Source: Gordonia sp. UBA7599 (lineage in GTDB: Bacteria > Actinomycetota > Actinomycetes > Mycobacteriales > Mycobacteriaceae). From it: a stretch of DNA of 64,000 bases. This document shows positions 8,460-17,972 of the stretch, piece after piece. The stretch spans positions 1-64,000 of the forward strand of contig DLKD01000033.1 in the NCBI GenBank assembly GCA_002477755.1. Direction: 5' to 3'. The notes beneath the pieces were generated by a model, which was given only the letters and a program-made list of their open reading frames with translations, did not search any database and was not told where the DNA came from. The translations under genes were made by a program, and so were the position numbers. Numbering within the stretch: the stretch's first letter is position 1; every line of letters begins with the position of its first letter.

Positions 8460-9974
8460 ATGACCACCGCCCAGCCCGCCTCCCAGCCGATCGCCACGAC
8501 CGCCGACTACGACGTCGTCATCATCGGCGCCGGCATCTCCGGAATCGGTGCAGCCCACTACCTGCGCACAAATCATCCTGAGAAGAGCTTCGCCATCCTG
8601 GAATCGCGCGACGCGATCGGCGGCACCTGGGACCTGTTCCGCTACCCCGGCATCCGCTCTGACAGCGACCTGTTCACCTTCGGCTACGAGTTCAAGCCGT
8701 GGACCGACGACCAGTCGATCGCCGACGCGCCCCGGATTCTCGACTACCTGCGCGAGGCCGTCGCCGACGACAACCTGGAGGACACCATCGTCTTCCACCG
8801 CCGCGTCACCGCCGTCGACTGGTCCGACGCCGACCAGCTGTGGCACCTGACCGTCGCGCGCACCGACAAGACGGATCGCAAGAAGCCCGACACCATCACC
8901 GCTCACTGGATCTTCTCCGGCACCGGCTACTACAACTACGACGAGGGCTACACCCCGCAGTTCCCCGGCCAGGACGACTTCCAAGGCCAGATCGTGCACC
9001 CGCAGCACTGGCCCGAAGACCTCGATTACAAGGGCAAGCAGGTCGTCATCATCGGCAGCGGCGCGACGGCGGTCACCCTGATGCCGGCCATGGCCCCCGA
9101 CACTGCGCACATCACCATGCTGCAGCGGACCCCGTCCTACATCATGCCCGTGCCGCGCGAGGATCCGATCGCCAAGAAGACACGCAAGCTACTCGGCGAG
9201 GAGCGCGGCTTCAAGGTCAACCGGCAGCGCAGCATCCTGCAGCAGAAGGCGATCTACCAGTTCTGCCAGCGCTTCCCGGGCGCCGCGCGCAAGCTGATCC
9301 GCAAGGTCAACGAGAAGCAGCTGCCGGAGGGCTTCGACGTCGACAAGCACTTCAACCCGCCGTACGACCCGTGGGACCAGCGGCTGTGCGCCGTGCCCAA
9401 CGGCGACATGTACAAGGAGATCCGCAACGGCGACGCCTCCGTGGTCACCGCGAACATCAAGACCTTCGACGCCACCGGTATCCAGCTCGACGACGGGACC
9501 CACCTCGACGCCGACATCATCATCACCGCGACCGGACTGAACCTGCAGCTCTTCGGCGGGATGGCGGTCTCGGTGAACGGCGAACCGCTCGACTTCCCGT
9601 CGACGGTCGCCTACCGCGGCGCCATGCTCTCGGGGCTGCCGAACTTCATCATGGCCATCGGATACACGAACTCCTCGTGGACACTGAAGATCGGCCTGTT
9701 GTGCGAGTGGTTCTGCCGGGTGCTAAGCCACATGGACAAGGCGGGGTACTCCTCGGTCCGACCGGTCGCACCGAAGAACATGGAGACCCGCCCGCTCCTC
9801 GACTTCGAGGCCGGCTACGTCAAGCGCTCGATCGACACCCTCCCCAAGCAGGGCACGCAGGACCCGTGGAAGACCACGATGTCGGTCTCCAACGACATCA
9901 AGAACCTGCGCAAGGGCGCCGTCGACGACGGCTTCCTGCGCTACGACAAAGCGCCGGCGTTGGCCCCGGCCTGA
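8460..9974 (+). CDS. EthA-like flavin-containing Baeyer-Villiger monooxygenase
   Basis: A 504-residue NADPH/FAD monooxygenase that inserts oxygen into ketones or oxidises sulfur/nitrogen groups. It has the FAD Rossmann motif GAGISGIG, the fingerprint FQGQIVHPQHWP at residues 174-185 (FxGxxxHxxxWP) and the NADPH motif GSGATA. Long stretches (LFRYPGIRSDSDLFT, GYYNYDEGYTPQF, LPEGFDVDKHF, ITATGLNLQLFGG) follow M. tuberculosis EthA, which activates ethionamide. The ATG at 8460 follows AGGAGCG; longer upstream reading is antisense to the regulator. Its 3' end overlaps the convergent PucR gene by 34 bases. The physiological substrate is unknown. Confidence 0.92.
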   Translation: MTTAQPASQPIATTADYDVVIIGAGISGIGAAHYLRTNHPEKSFAILESRDAIGGTWDLFRYPGIRSDSDLFTFGYEFKPWTDDQSIADAPRILDYLREAVADDNLEDTIVFHRRVTAVDWSDADQLWHLTVARTDKTDRKKPDTITAHWIFSGTGYYNYDEGYTPQFPGQDDFQGQIVHPQHWPEDLDYKGKQVVIIGSGATAVTLMPAMAPDTAHITMLQRTPSYIMPVPREDPIAKKTRKLLGEERGFKVNRQRSILQQKAIYQFCQRFPGAARKLIRKVNEKQLPEGFDVDKHFNPPYDPWDQRLCAVPNGDMYKEIRNGDASVVTANIKTFDATGIQLDDGTHLDADIIITATGLNLQLFGGMAVSVNGEPLDFPSTVAYRGAMLSGLPNFIMAIGYTNSSWTLKIGLLCEWFCRVLSHMDKAGYSSVRPVAPKNMETRPLLDFEAGYVKRSIDTLPKQGTQDPWKTTMSVSNDIKNLRKGAVDDGFLRYDKAPALAPA

Positions 9975-11611
9975 GTGATCGCGAGCTGCAGGGCCGTCAA
10001 CAGGCGGTCCTGCGGGTCGTCGAGGCGCAACCCGGTGATTTGCTGGGCCCGCTCCAGCCGGTAGCGCAACGTATTGGTGTGGATGTCAAGGGCGCGTGCC
10101 GCGTCGCGGACGTTGCCCAGTGCGGCGAGGTAGGCACGCAGGCTCGCGACCAGCGAGCCGGCGTGCTCCTCGTCGTAGGCGCGCAACCGCTCCAAGCGTG
10201 GATCGACGAGGTCGGGGCGCCCTTGGAGCGCGCCGATGATCTCGCCCAGCAGGACCGCCGTGCGCGCCTGGGCCAGCGTCGTGACGCGCTGACCACCGGC
10301 GGCGAGCAGCACACGGTCGCACTCGGCGCGGGCCGCCGCCACCCCGGCCAGACCGTCGACATCGGAGACGATCGCGCCCCGCAGCACTGCGCCCCGCAGG
10401 GCCGACGCCCCGTCAAAGCGTTTCACCAGCGCCGTCGTCCACCGCGTCAAACGGTTCACCGAGGTGTCCGGCAGCAGCAGGTAGGCGCGGTCACCGACCA
10501 CCGCAGTGAGCGACGAGGCGGCAAAAGCACTCGCCTCCAGCCGTAGTGCGCCGCCGATCTGTGCCATCGCGTCATCGTTCCCGGCGCCGAAACGACTTGG
10601 CCCGCTCGCTTCGCTTCCGGCGCCGAAACCATTCGGTCCGCTCGCTTCGCTTCCGACGCCGAGACCGACGACGGCGTAACGACCATCGACGGGCAGTCGC
10701 AGATAGGCACCCACCGACGCCGCATCGATGCCGCCGTGCTCGCCGAACAGCCGCTGCACCAACTGGGCCTCAGTCGACGGCGCCTGCATTTCGCGGGTGA
10801 GGATGCGTGCGGCGACCGCACTCGCGCCGAGCAGCACCTGCGCCGACCCGACGGCCAGCGGCTGCGCCCCCTCCTGCACCCAGATCGATCCGAGCGGTCG
10901 TCCCGATGCGGCAGTCACGCCGACGACCAACCGGCGCCGCATGTTCAACTCGGGATGGTCGGGCACGTCGATGACCTCACCGCCGTGGCGTACCGCGTCG
11001 AACACCCCCCACTCGCGCAGCAACGCCAAATACTCCGACGGTCCACTGCGACCCAGGATCGTCTGCGTCCGGAGTTCATCGGCTTCGCCGTGCGACGGCG
11101 AGTAGGCCAGCACCCGCGCGCTGGTCGGATCCTCGATCGAGACGAGTCCGCCGGTACCCTCGGCCACCAGCCCCACCAGACCGAACAAGTCCAGATCAGC
11201 CGACGTCGGGTCGACCACTGCGAGTCCGTGATCGGCGGCCGCGCGATCCAAGCGATCGGCCAGCAGTGCCAGCACGCGGTCCCAGCGCGCGGCCGGCGCA
11301 ATGGTCACCACGCCGATCTGTAGCGACTGCGCCACTCGGGCCACCGCGTCGTCCTTCGTCACGAGGCCCACCGGCCGCGGCACGGTCGGGTCCGCCCAGT
11401 GGTGAGCGACGCGCTCATCGTCGACCCCGACGAGCAGCAGCAGATCAGCCGACGGGACGCCGTCGGTCGATCCCGTGCTGCCCTGGACATCCTCCGGACC
11501 GACCATGGCGACCGAGCCGATCGAGGAGTGCTCGGGCACGGCGCTGGCGATCACCGCCGAGTCGAGTGCGTCGACGATCTCACCAAAGGCCACGCAAGTC
11601 GTTTCCGCCAT
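9941..11611 (-). CDS. PucR-family regulator, probably of proline utilisation
   Basis: A 556-residue regulator from the ATG at 11611 (MAETTCVAFGEIVDAL), with an N-terminal PucR purine-catabolism-like domain, a CdaR middle region and a C-terminal helix-turn-helix (VRDAARALDIHTNTLRYRL). A duplicated low-complexity patch (SEASGPNGFGAG / SEASGPSRFGAG) lies near 10590-10660 and looks like a recent short tandem duplication. It diverges from putA across about 100 bases with two palindromes. PucR-type activators of proline catabolism (PruC/PruR) are known in mycobacteria, so control of putA is likely by analogy. Confidence 0.87.
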   Translation of the reverse strand: MAETTCVAFGEIVDALDSAVIASAVPEHSSIGSVAMVGPEDVQGSTGSTDGVPSADLLLLVGVDDERVAHHWADPTVPRPVGLVTKDDAVARVAQSLQIGVVTIAPAARWDRVLALLADRLDRAAADHGLAVVDPTSADLDLFGLVGLVAEGTGGLVSIEDPTSARVLAYSPSHGEADELRTQTILGRSGPSEYLALLREWGVFDAVRHGGEVIDVPDHPELNMRRRLVVGVTAASGRPLGSIWVQEGAQPLAVGSAQVLLGASAVAARILTREMQAPSTEAQLVQRLFGEHGGIDAASVGAYLRLPVDGRYAVVGLGVGSEASGPNGFGAGSEASGPSRFGAGNDDAMAQIGGALRLEASAFAASSLTAVVGDRAYLLLPDTSVNRLTRWTTALVKRFDGASALRGAVLRGAIVSDVDGLAGVAAARAECDRVLLAAGGQRVTTLAQARTAVLLGEIIGALQGRPDLVDPRLERLRAYDEEHAGSLVASLRAYLAALGNVRDAARALDIHTNTLRYRLERAQQITGLRLDDPQDRLLTALQLAITQAGANAGALS

Positions 11612-11628
11612 CTCACCAGTCTGCCACT

Positions 11629-11669
11629 TGATTGGACAATCAGACGAACTATGACGTCTGAATTCAGAC
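11629..11669. promoter_or_regulatory. Two palindromes in the divergent pucR-like/putA region
   Basis: TGATTGGACAATCA (11629-11642, 6-base arms around GA) and the perfect palindrome GTCTGAATTCAGAC (11656-11669) sit 27 bases apart, centre to centre, between the regulator and putA. Their spacing of nearly three helical turns suggests paired operator sites for the PucR-type regulator. They are upstream of both starts, so they could serve both genes. Confidence 0.5.
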
Positions 11670-11714
11670 AAATGGACGATGTCGAAACCTCTTGTCCAGC
11701 GGTGTACTAGCAGC

Positions 11715-14700
11715 ATGGCACCGCTGACCCCGAACTCCGAGTCCTACTCCCCCTCGATCGCCGCCGAGCTGGCCGACCTGGACAGCAGTGCAGAGGCGCT
11801 CGTGAGCCGCTGGCTGCAGACCACGGCGACGCTTGCGCAGAAGCCGCATCCCTCGGCGCAGCGGCTGGCCGCCATCCTCGCCGATCCGAAGGGCCTGGAC
11901 TTCACCGTCGGATTCGTCGACTGTGTGATCGGGATCGAAGACGACCGCGCAGCGGCGACGGCGCTGGCCGAACTCACCGCCGACCTGCCCACCTCGCTCA
12001 ACGCGCTCGACCGCGCCCAACTGCGCCTCGGCGGTGCGATGGGCCGCATCGCGCCCCGCGTCGTCATCCCCGTCGCCCGCGCCCGGATGCGTTCGATGGT
12101 CGGCCACATGATCGTCGACGCGCGCGACCGCCAGTTCACGCGCACCGTCGCCAAGCTGCGCCGCGGCGGCCATCGACTGAACATCAACCCGCTCGGCGAA
12201 GCCGTCCTCGGCGACGGCGAGGCCGATCGTCACCTGGAGCAGGCACGCGCCCTGCTGCGCCGCGACGACGTCGACTACGTGTCGATCAAGGTCTCATCGG
12301 TCGCCTCGCAGATCTCGATGTGGGCCTACGACGAGACGGTCGATTACGTCCTGGAGCGCCTCGAGCCGATGTACCTGGAGGCGGCCGCCGCACCCGCCGG
12401 CACCAAGTTCATCAACCTCGACATGGAGGAGTACCGCGACCTCAACCTCACCGTCGAGGTGTTCACCCGGCTGCTCAGCCACCCGGAACTGCACAACTAC
12501 GAGGGCGGGATCGTGCTGCAGGCCTACCTGCCCGACGCGCTCGGGGCAATGAATCGCCTCGCCGAGTTCGCCGCCGACCGCGTCAGCCGCGGCGGCGCCG
12601 GGATCAAGGTCCGCCTGGTCAAGGGCGCCAACCTCGCGATGGAGAAGGTCCACGCCGAGATGGCCGACTGGCCGCTGGTGACGTGTGACTCCAAGCTCGC
12701 CACCGACGTCAACTACAAGCGCGTGCTATTCGAGACCATGCGCCCCGAGGTGATGACCGCACTCGTCGGCGACGGCCCCGACCGCGCCCCGGCGCTGCGC
12801 CTGGGCGTTGCGGGACACAACCTCTTCGACATCGCCTTCGCCCACCTGCTCTCCGAGCATCGCGGCGTCACCGATCACATCGAATTCGAGATGCTGCACG
12901 GCATGGCGACCGAGCAGGCCCAGGCGCTGTCCAGCGACGTCGGCCGCCTCCTGCTGTACGTACCGACGGTCGCGCCGACCGAGTTCGACGTCGCCATCTC
13001 CTACCTCGTACGACGCCTGGAGGAGAACGCAGCGTCGGAGAACTTCATGTCAGGCATCTTCGATCTCGCGCCGGGTAGCGATGCGTTCGTCCGCGAGGCC
13101 GGGCGATTCCACAGCGCCGTCGAGGAACTGGGCAAGCTCCTCGCCACCAACCCGCCGGTCCCCGGCGCCAACGACCATCAGGATCGTGCCGCACAGGAGC
13201 AGGCTCCGCTGCCGGAGCTGCCCGCCGTCCTGCCGCCGTTCGACAACGAGCCCGACACCAACGCCGCGCTGCCGGCCAACCAGGCCTGGGCGCGCGAGGC
13301 CATCACTATGGCCACCACTGCAGGGTGGTTGGACACCGTGGCGGTTCCGGCGGTCATCGCCGACGACGAGGTCGACGACGTCATCGCGACCGCGCGCGCC
13401 GCGGCCGTTGATTGGGCGGCACGCCCGGCGGCCGAGCGGGCGGCGATCCTCGAGCGCGCCGCCGACCTGTTGGCCAGCCGTCGCGGTCGGCTGATGGCGA
13501 TTGCCGCCGCGGAGGCCGGGAAGTCACCCGAGCAGTCCGACCCGGAGATCTCCGAGGCCATCGATTTCGCCCGCTACTACGCGCGCCGCGCAATGGAGCT
13601 CGACGAGGTCGACGGCGCCCGGTTCTCGCCCGATCGTCTGATCGTCGTCGCACCGCCGTGGAACTTCCCCATCGCGATCCCCGCGGGCGGGACATTCGCC
13701 GCCCTGGCGGTCGGCGCCGCGGTCATCCACAAGCCGGCCGCCCCCACGCCGCGCTGCGCAATGGCGGTACTCGAGGCCCTGTGGGAGGCCGGTGTCCCCC
13801 GCGAGGTGTGCGTCGGCATGTTCCCCGACGAGGGACCCGCGGGCAAGCGGCTGCTCAGCCATCCGCAGGTCGACCGGGTCATCCTGACGGGCGCCTCAGA
13901 GACCGCTGCGCTGTTCGCGTCGTGGCGTCCGGAACTGGCCATCAACGCGGAGACCTCGGGCAAGAACGCTCTGGTCATCACTCCCGCCGCCGACCGCGAC
14001 CTGGCGATCGCCGACCTCGTGCACAGCGCGTTCGGGCATGCCGGTCAGAAGTGCTCCGCAGCCTCTCTGGGCATCCTGGTGGGTGCCGTCTACAACTCGG
14101 CGCGCTTCCGCCGCCAGTTGATCGACGCCGCGTCGTCGCTGGTCGTCGACTGGCCGTCGAACATGAAGGCCACGGTCGGGCCGCTGACCGAGCCACCGAG
14201 CGAGAAGCTCCTGCGCGCCCTCACGACCCTGGAGCCCGGCGAGAGTTGGCTCCTGCAGCCGCGCCAGCTCGACGACACCGGCCGCCTGTGGTCGCCAGGA
14301 ATCAAGGACGGCGTGGCCCCCGGATCGTTCTTCCACCGCACCGAGGTCTTCGGGCCGGTGCTCGGTCTGATGCGCGCCACCGACATCGACGAGGCGCTGG
14401 CCCTGCAGAACGCCACCGACTTCGGCCTCACCGCCGGAGTGCACTCGCGCGACATCACCGAGGTCAACACCTGGCTGGACCACGTGCAGGCGGGCAACCT
14501 CTACGTCAACCGCGGGATCACCGGTGCCATCGTGCGCCGCCAGCCGTTCGGCGGGTGGAAGCGCTCCTCGGTCGGCCTCGGCTCCAAGGCCGGCGGCCCC
14601 AACTACGTGATGCTGTTGGGCAGCTGGTCGGATGCGCCGCACGTCGTGGACGCTACTGCCGGCAGTGAGCTCCCCGCTGCAGCGGCGTTCACCGCAGACG

Positions 14701-15290
14701 CGGCCACGGTCCTCGACGAAGACAGCGTCGCCTGGGTGCGCCGGGCCGCCGCTGACGACGACGCCGCGTGGCGCGCCGAGTTCGGCGCGGGCCGTGACGA
14801 GACTGGTCTGGAATGCGAGGCGAACGTCTTCCGGTACCGCCCGACCAGCGTGCTGGTCCGGGTTGGCGCCGATGCCGCGCCGGCCGACCTCGCCCGCGTC
14901 CTCGTCGCCGCCCATCGTGCCGGCACTGCGCCCCAGGTGTCGGTGTCCCCCGCGTCGTCCTCAGCCGTCGCGCAGGTCCTCGACCTTGCCACGCGCCACC
15001 TCGGCGTCGCGGTCACCGATCGCGGTGACGACGCGGCGTTCGCGACGTCGATCGGCTCACTTCGCCAGCACCGGGTCCGCTTGGTCGGCAGCGTCGACGA
15101 CGAGGTGCGCGTCGCCGTCGCCGCGCGGCCCGACGTCGCACTGCTCGACGACGAGGTGACCGGTTCGGGCCGCGTGGAACTGCGCTACTGGCTGGCCGAG
15201 CAGGCAGTTTCGATCACGCTGCACCGCTTCGGCAACCCGGATCCGGCCTTCCACACCCTGGCCGCCGAGCTCACCGGCTCCGCGTCGTAG
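11715..15290 (+). CDS. putA: Bifunctional proline dehydrogenase / L-glutamate gamma-semialdehyde dehydrogenase
   Basis: Oxidises proline to glutamate in two linked steps. From the ATG at 11715 it has 1191 residues. The FAD proline dehydrogenase barrel covers about residues 95-460 (YVSIKVSSVASQ, FINLDMEEYRD, GIKVRLVKGAN). The aldehyde dehydrogenase domain covers about 560-990, with Glu746 in INAETSGKNA and nucleophile Cys780 in GQKCSAA. The last ~190 residues are a C-terminal aldehyde-dehydrogenase-superfamily-like extension seen in long PutA proteins. There is no N-terminal DNA-binding domain, so regulation falls to the divergent PucR protein. An ATG at 11679 adds 12 residues; neither has a good ribosome site. 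Confidence 0.95.
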   Translation: MAPLTPNSESYSPSIAAELADLDSSAEALVSRWLQTTATLAQKPHPSAQRLAAILADPKGLDFTVGFVDCVIGIEDDRAAATALAELTADLPTSLNALDRAQLRLGGAMGRIAPRVVIPVARARMRSMVGHMIVDARDRQFTRTVAKLRRGGHRLNINPLGEAVLGDGEADRHLEQARALLRRDDVDYVSIKVSSVASQISMWAYDETVDYVLERLEPMYLEAAAAPAGTKFINLDMEEYRDLNLTVEVFTRLLSHPELHNYEGGIVLQAYLPDALGAMNRLAEFAADRVSRGGAGIKVRLVKGANLAMEKVHAEMADWPLVTCDSKLATDVNYKRVLFETMRPEVMTALVGDGPDRAPALRLGVAGHNLFDIAFAHLLSEHRGVTDHIEFEMLHGMATEQAQALSSDVGRLLLYVPTVAPTEFDVAISYLVRRLEENAASENFMSGIFDLAPGSDAFVREAGRFHSAVEELGKLLATNPPVPGANDHQDRAAQEQAPLPELPAVLPPFDNEPDTNAALPANQAWAREAITMATTAGWLDTVAVPAVIADDEVDDVIATARAAAVDWAARPAAERAAILERAADLLASRRGRLMAIAAAEAGKSPEQSDPEISEAIDFARYYARRAMELDEVDGARFSPDRLIVVAPPWNFPIAIPAGGTFAALAVGAAVIHKPAAPTPRCAMAVLEALWEAGVPREVCVGMFPDEGPAGKRLLSHPQVDRVILTGASETAALFASWRPELAINAETSGKNALVITPAADRDLAIADLVHSAFGHAGQKCSAASLGILVGAVYNSARFRRQLIDAASSLVVDWPSNMKATVGPLTEPPSEKLLRALTTLEPGESWLLQPRQLDDTGRLWSPGIKDGVAPGSFFHRTEVFGPVLGLMRATDIDEALALQNATDFGLTAGVHSRDITEVNTWLDHVQAGNLYVNRGITGAIVRRQPFGGWKRSSVGLGSKAGGPNYVMLLGSWSDAPHVVDATAGSELPAAAAFTADAATVLDEDSVAWVRRAAADDDAAWRAEFGAGRDETGLECEANVFRYRPTSVLVRVGADAAPADLARVLVAAHRAGTAPQVSVSPASSSAVAQVLDLATRHLGVAVTDRGDDAAFATSIGSLRQHRVRLVGSVDDEVRVAVAARPDVALLDDEVTGSGRVELRYWLAEQAVSITLHRFGNPDPAFHTLAAELTGSAS

Positions 15291-15304
15291 GGCTGCGCTG
15301 ACCC

Positions 15305-15351
15305 ACTGACCCGCCCGCCACTGCCATCACGCAGTCTGCGGGCGGGTCAGT
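15305..15351. terminator. Bidirectional terminator after putA
   Basis: A perfect 14-base stem (ACTGACCCGCCCGC at 15305-15318 with its complement at 15338-15351, 19-base loop) lies between convergent putA and the acyl-CoA dehydrogenase. Its right arm overlaps the last codons of the dehydrogenase. No U-tract follows, as is common in this group. Confidence 0.7.
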
Positions 15352-16573
15352 CGCGCAGCAGGCCCTTCGCGACGTGGGTCACCTGGATCTCGTTGGACCC
15401 GGCGTAGATCATGAGCGACTTCGCGTCGCGCGCCAGCTGTTCGACGCGGTACTCGGCCATGTAGCCGTTGCCGCCGAACAACTGCACCGCCTCCATCGCG
15501 ACGTCGGTGGCCGCGCGGGAGGAGTACAGCTTCATCGCCGACGCCTGTGCCAGCGTCGGGGGCCTACCGGCTTTCATCGCCTCCATCGCGACGAACAGCA
15601 TGTTCTGCACGTTGAGGCGGGCCACCTCCATCTCGGCGAGCTTGAGCTGGATGAGCTGGAACTGCGCGATCTCCTGGCCCCACAGCTTGCGGTTCTTCGC
15701 GTAGTCCACCGACAGGCGTAGGCACTCGTTGATGATGCCCAGGCTCAGCGCGGCGATGCCGATGCGCTCGGCGGTGAAGCCGTCCTTCGCGCTGGAGCCG
15801 CCGCGCTTGTCCGCGCCGGTGTCCTCGGTCTCACCCAGCAGCCGATCGGCCGATAGGCGCACATCGTCGAAGAACAACTCACCGGTCGGCGAGCTCATCA
15901 TGCCCATCTTCTTGAACGGCTTGCCCTGGGTCAGGCCCTCCATGCCCTTGTCCAGGACGAACGTCAGGACCTTGCGGTCGCGCATCGGGGTGCCGTCGCC
16001 CTCGTCCAGCTTGGCGAACACGACGATGGTGTCGGCGTAGGGCCCGTTGGTGATGAAGGTCTTCTGGCCCTTGAGGATGTAGCCGCCGTCGCCGTCGCGG
16101 CGGACCGACGTCTTCATGCCGCCGAGGGCGTCCGACCCGCTGTCGGGCTCGGTGATCGCCCAGGCGCCGACGGTCTCCATCGTGACCAGGCCGGGCAGCC
16201 ACCGCTTCTTCTGGGCGAGCGTGCCGCGAGAGCGGATCGTCGATGCGGTCAGCCCCATGCTGACGCCCATCGAGCCGACCAGGCCCAGACAGACGCCCGC
16301 GAGCTCCATGTTGAGGATGAGCGCCATCGACGACGACAGTGCTCCGCCGCCACTCTTGGGCTTCGCCTCGCCCGCCTCCTGTGCCGCGAGTTCCTTCTCG
16401 AGCTGATCCCGGTTCATCGCGTCCACGCCGAAGGTGGCGAGCAGCTTGCGGGTGATGTCGTAGGGCGGGAGTTGGCCGGTCTCGAGTTCGTCGATGTGCG
16501 GTCGGATCTCTTTGTCGATGAACGCGCGCAAGGCGTCGCGCACCATGAGATCTTCGTCGGACCACTCGAACAT
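15347..16573 (-). CDS. Acyl-CoA dehydrogenase
   Basis: A 408-residue FAD enzyme of the acyl-CoA dehydrogenase family, with WAITEPDSGSDALGG, KTFITNG and the C-terminal LFGGNGYMAEYRVEQLARDA helix. The base usually found in YEGT is replaced by Ala391 (MIYAGSNEIQ). A glutamate is instead found at Glu269 (FTAERIGIAA), where isovaleryl-CoA and long-chain dehydrogenases place their catalytic base. An unusual Lys/Ser/Gly-rich insert (about residues 62-80) follows the N-terminal helices. A branched-chain or longer acyl-CoA substrate is likely, but not certain. It is monocistronic and convergent with putA. Confidence 0.9.
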   Translation of the reverse strand: MFEWSDEDLMVRDALRAFIDKEIRPHIDELETGQLPPYDITRKLLATFGVDAMNRDQLEKELAAQEAGEAKPKSGGGALSSSMALILNMELAGVCLGLVGSMGVSMGLTASTIRSRGTLAQKKRWLPGLVTMETVGAWAITEPDSGSDALGGMKTSVRRDGDGGYILKGQKTFITNGPYADTIVVFAKLDEGDGTPMRDRKVLTFVLDKGMEGLTQGKPFKKMGMMSSPTGELFFDDVRLSADRLLGETEDTGADKRGGSSAKDGFTAERIGIAALSLGIINECLRLSVDYAKNRKLWGQEIAQFQLIQLKLAEMEVARLNVQNMLFVAMEAMKAGRPPTLAQASAMKLYSSRAATDVAMEAVQLFGGNGYMAEYRVEQLARDAKSLMIYAGSNEIQVTHVAKGLLRD

Positions 16574-16678
16574 TGCGCCTCCACAGTTTGGAACAGGTTT
16601 CAGATTTCATTCCATCCTGCCAGGAGTGGCCGGGCTGCATCGCGGAATCCCGGTCGTCGACCAACTACTGTTGGCGAC

Positions 16679-17881
16679 ATGGACGACCTTTCGGCCATCA
16701 CCGACGTCGGCGACGAAGAGATCTCCGCCCGCGACCGCATCGCCGTCGAGGCGATCTGGTCGTCGGCGCTCGACTGGTACCGCGCAGGTCAGCAGCCCGC
16801 GCTGCAGGTCTGCATCCGGCGCCACGGTCGCGTCGTGCTGAACCGCGCTGTCGGGCACGCGTGGGGAGCCGGGCCCACCGATCCCCCCGATGCCGAGTTG
16901 ATCCCGGTTACGGTCGACACCCCGTATTGCTGCTATTCGGCGGGCAAGGGGCTGGCCGCGGCCATCGTGCTGCACCTCGTCGACCGGGGCGTGTGGAGCT
17001 TGGACGACCGCGTCACCGACTATCTGCCCTCCTACGGCGCGCACGGCAAGAGCCGCACCACCATCGACCATGTGCTCACCCACCGCGCCGGTGTCCCGCT
17101 GTTCACCGGCCCGACGCCAGACCCGCGGCGCATGCGCGACAGCGAGTACGCGCGGTCGGTGCTCGCAGAATTGCGCCCGGTCTATCCGCCCGGCACGCTG
17201 CACATGTACCACGGGCTGACCTGGGGTCCGATCGTGCGCGAACTCGTCGCGGCGGCCACCGGGCGCAGCATCCGCGACATCGCCGCCGACGAGTTCCTCG
17301 CCCCGTTCCGCTATCGGTGGAACAACTTCGGCGTCGCCGAATCCGACGTTCCCCTCGTCGCACCGAGCCATGCCACCGGCTCGGCAAGCCCCGGTCTGCT
17401 CGACGCGGGCTTCCGCAAGGCCGTCGGCGGGTCGATGGAGGAAATCATCCCTATCTCCAACCGCCCCGAGTACCTGACCGACGTCATCCCGTCGTCGAAT
17501 CTGGTGTCCACCGCTTTCGAGCTGTCCAAGTTCGCGGAGTTCCTCCGGCTCGGCGGCTCACTCGACGGTCACCGCGTCCTCGCGCCGGGGACGATTTCCA
17601 AAGCTGTCGAGCAGCGCCGGCGGCTGCGCCCCGACATCGCCACCGGCGGCGCCCCGATCCGCTGGGGCACCGGGTTCATGTTGGGCTCCAAACGATTCGG
17701 CCCCTTCGGCACCGACGCCGAGCACGCCTTCGGCAACACCGGCCTCACCCAGATCGCGATCTGGTCGGACCCATCGCGCGATATGGCCGTCGGGATCATC
17801 AGCAGCGGCAAGCCGGTCAGCGGCAACGACGGAAAGCACTACGCGACGTTGGCGTCGACGATCAACCGGGCGCTGAAGTAG
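16679..17881 (+). CDS. Serine hydrolase of the beta-lactamase/EstB family
   Basis: A 400-residue penicillin-binding-protein-fold hydrolase (class C beta-lactamase/esterase group). The nucleophile motif is S87-A-G-K90 in YSAGKG, the second motif is MYHGLTW (Y-x-G in place of Y-x-N, as in esterases) and HAFGNTGL is the third-box region. No signal peptide is present, so the protein is cytoplasmic. The ATG at 16679 lies 105 bases from the divergent acyl-CoA dehydrogenase start. Esterase or lipid hydrolase activity is more likely than beta-lactam hydrolysis. Confidence 0.85.
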   Translation: MDDLSAITDVGDEEISARDRIAVEAIWSSALDWYRAGQQPALQVCIRRHGRVVLNRAVGHAWGAGPTDPPDAELIPVTVDTPYCCYSAGKGLAAAIVLHLVDRGVWSLDDRVTDYLPSYGAHGKSRTTIDHVLTHRAGVPLFTGPTPDPRRMRDSEYARSVLAELRPVYPPGTLHMYHGLTWGPIVRELVAAATGRSIRDIAADEFLAPFRYRWNNFGVAESDVPLVAPSHATGSASPGLLDAGFRKAVGGSMEEIIPISNRPEYLTDVIPSSNLVSTAFELSKFAEFLRLGGSLDGHRVLAPGTISKAVEQRRRLRPDIATGGAPIRWGTGFMLGSKRFGPFGTDAEHAFGNTGLTQIAIWSDPSRDMAVGIISSGKPVSGNDGKHYATLASTINRALK

Positions 17882-17897
17882 CGGTTCGGCGACCTGG

Positions 17898-17970
17898 CAC
17901 AACGGCTACCGAAACCGACAACAGCTACCGTTGCGCCCGTAGCTGTTGTCGGGACTCGTAGCTGTTGTGG
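17898..17970. repeat. Nested-hairpin intergenic repeat, copy 1
   Basis: An outer inverted pair (CACAACGGCTAC / GTAGCTGTTGTG) encloses an inner pair (GACAACAGCTAC / GTAGCTGTTGTC) around CGTTGCGCC. It is one of five copies in the window. This one fills the gap between the hydrolase and the convergent AbiEi-like gene. Confidence 0.85.
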
Positions 17971-17972
17971 CG

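Noticed and set aside
10590..10660. Short tandem duplication in the putA-linked PucR gene as a sign of a pseudogene
   Set aside because: The duplication is in frame and the regulator remains intact with a normal C-terminal helix-turn-helix.
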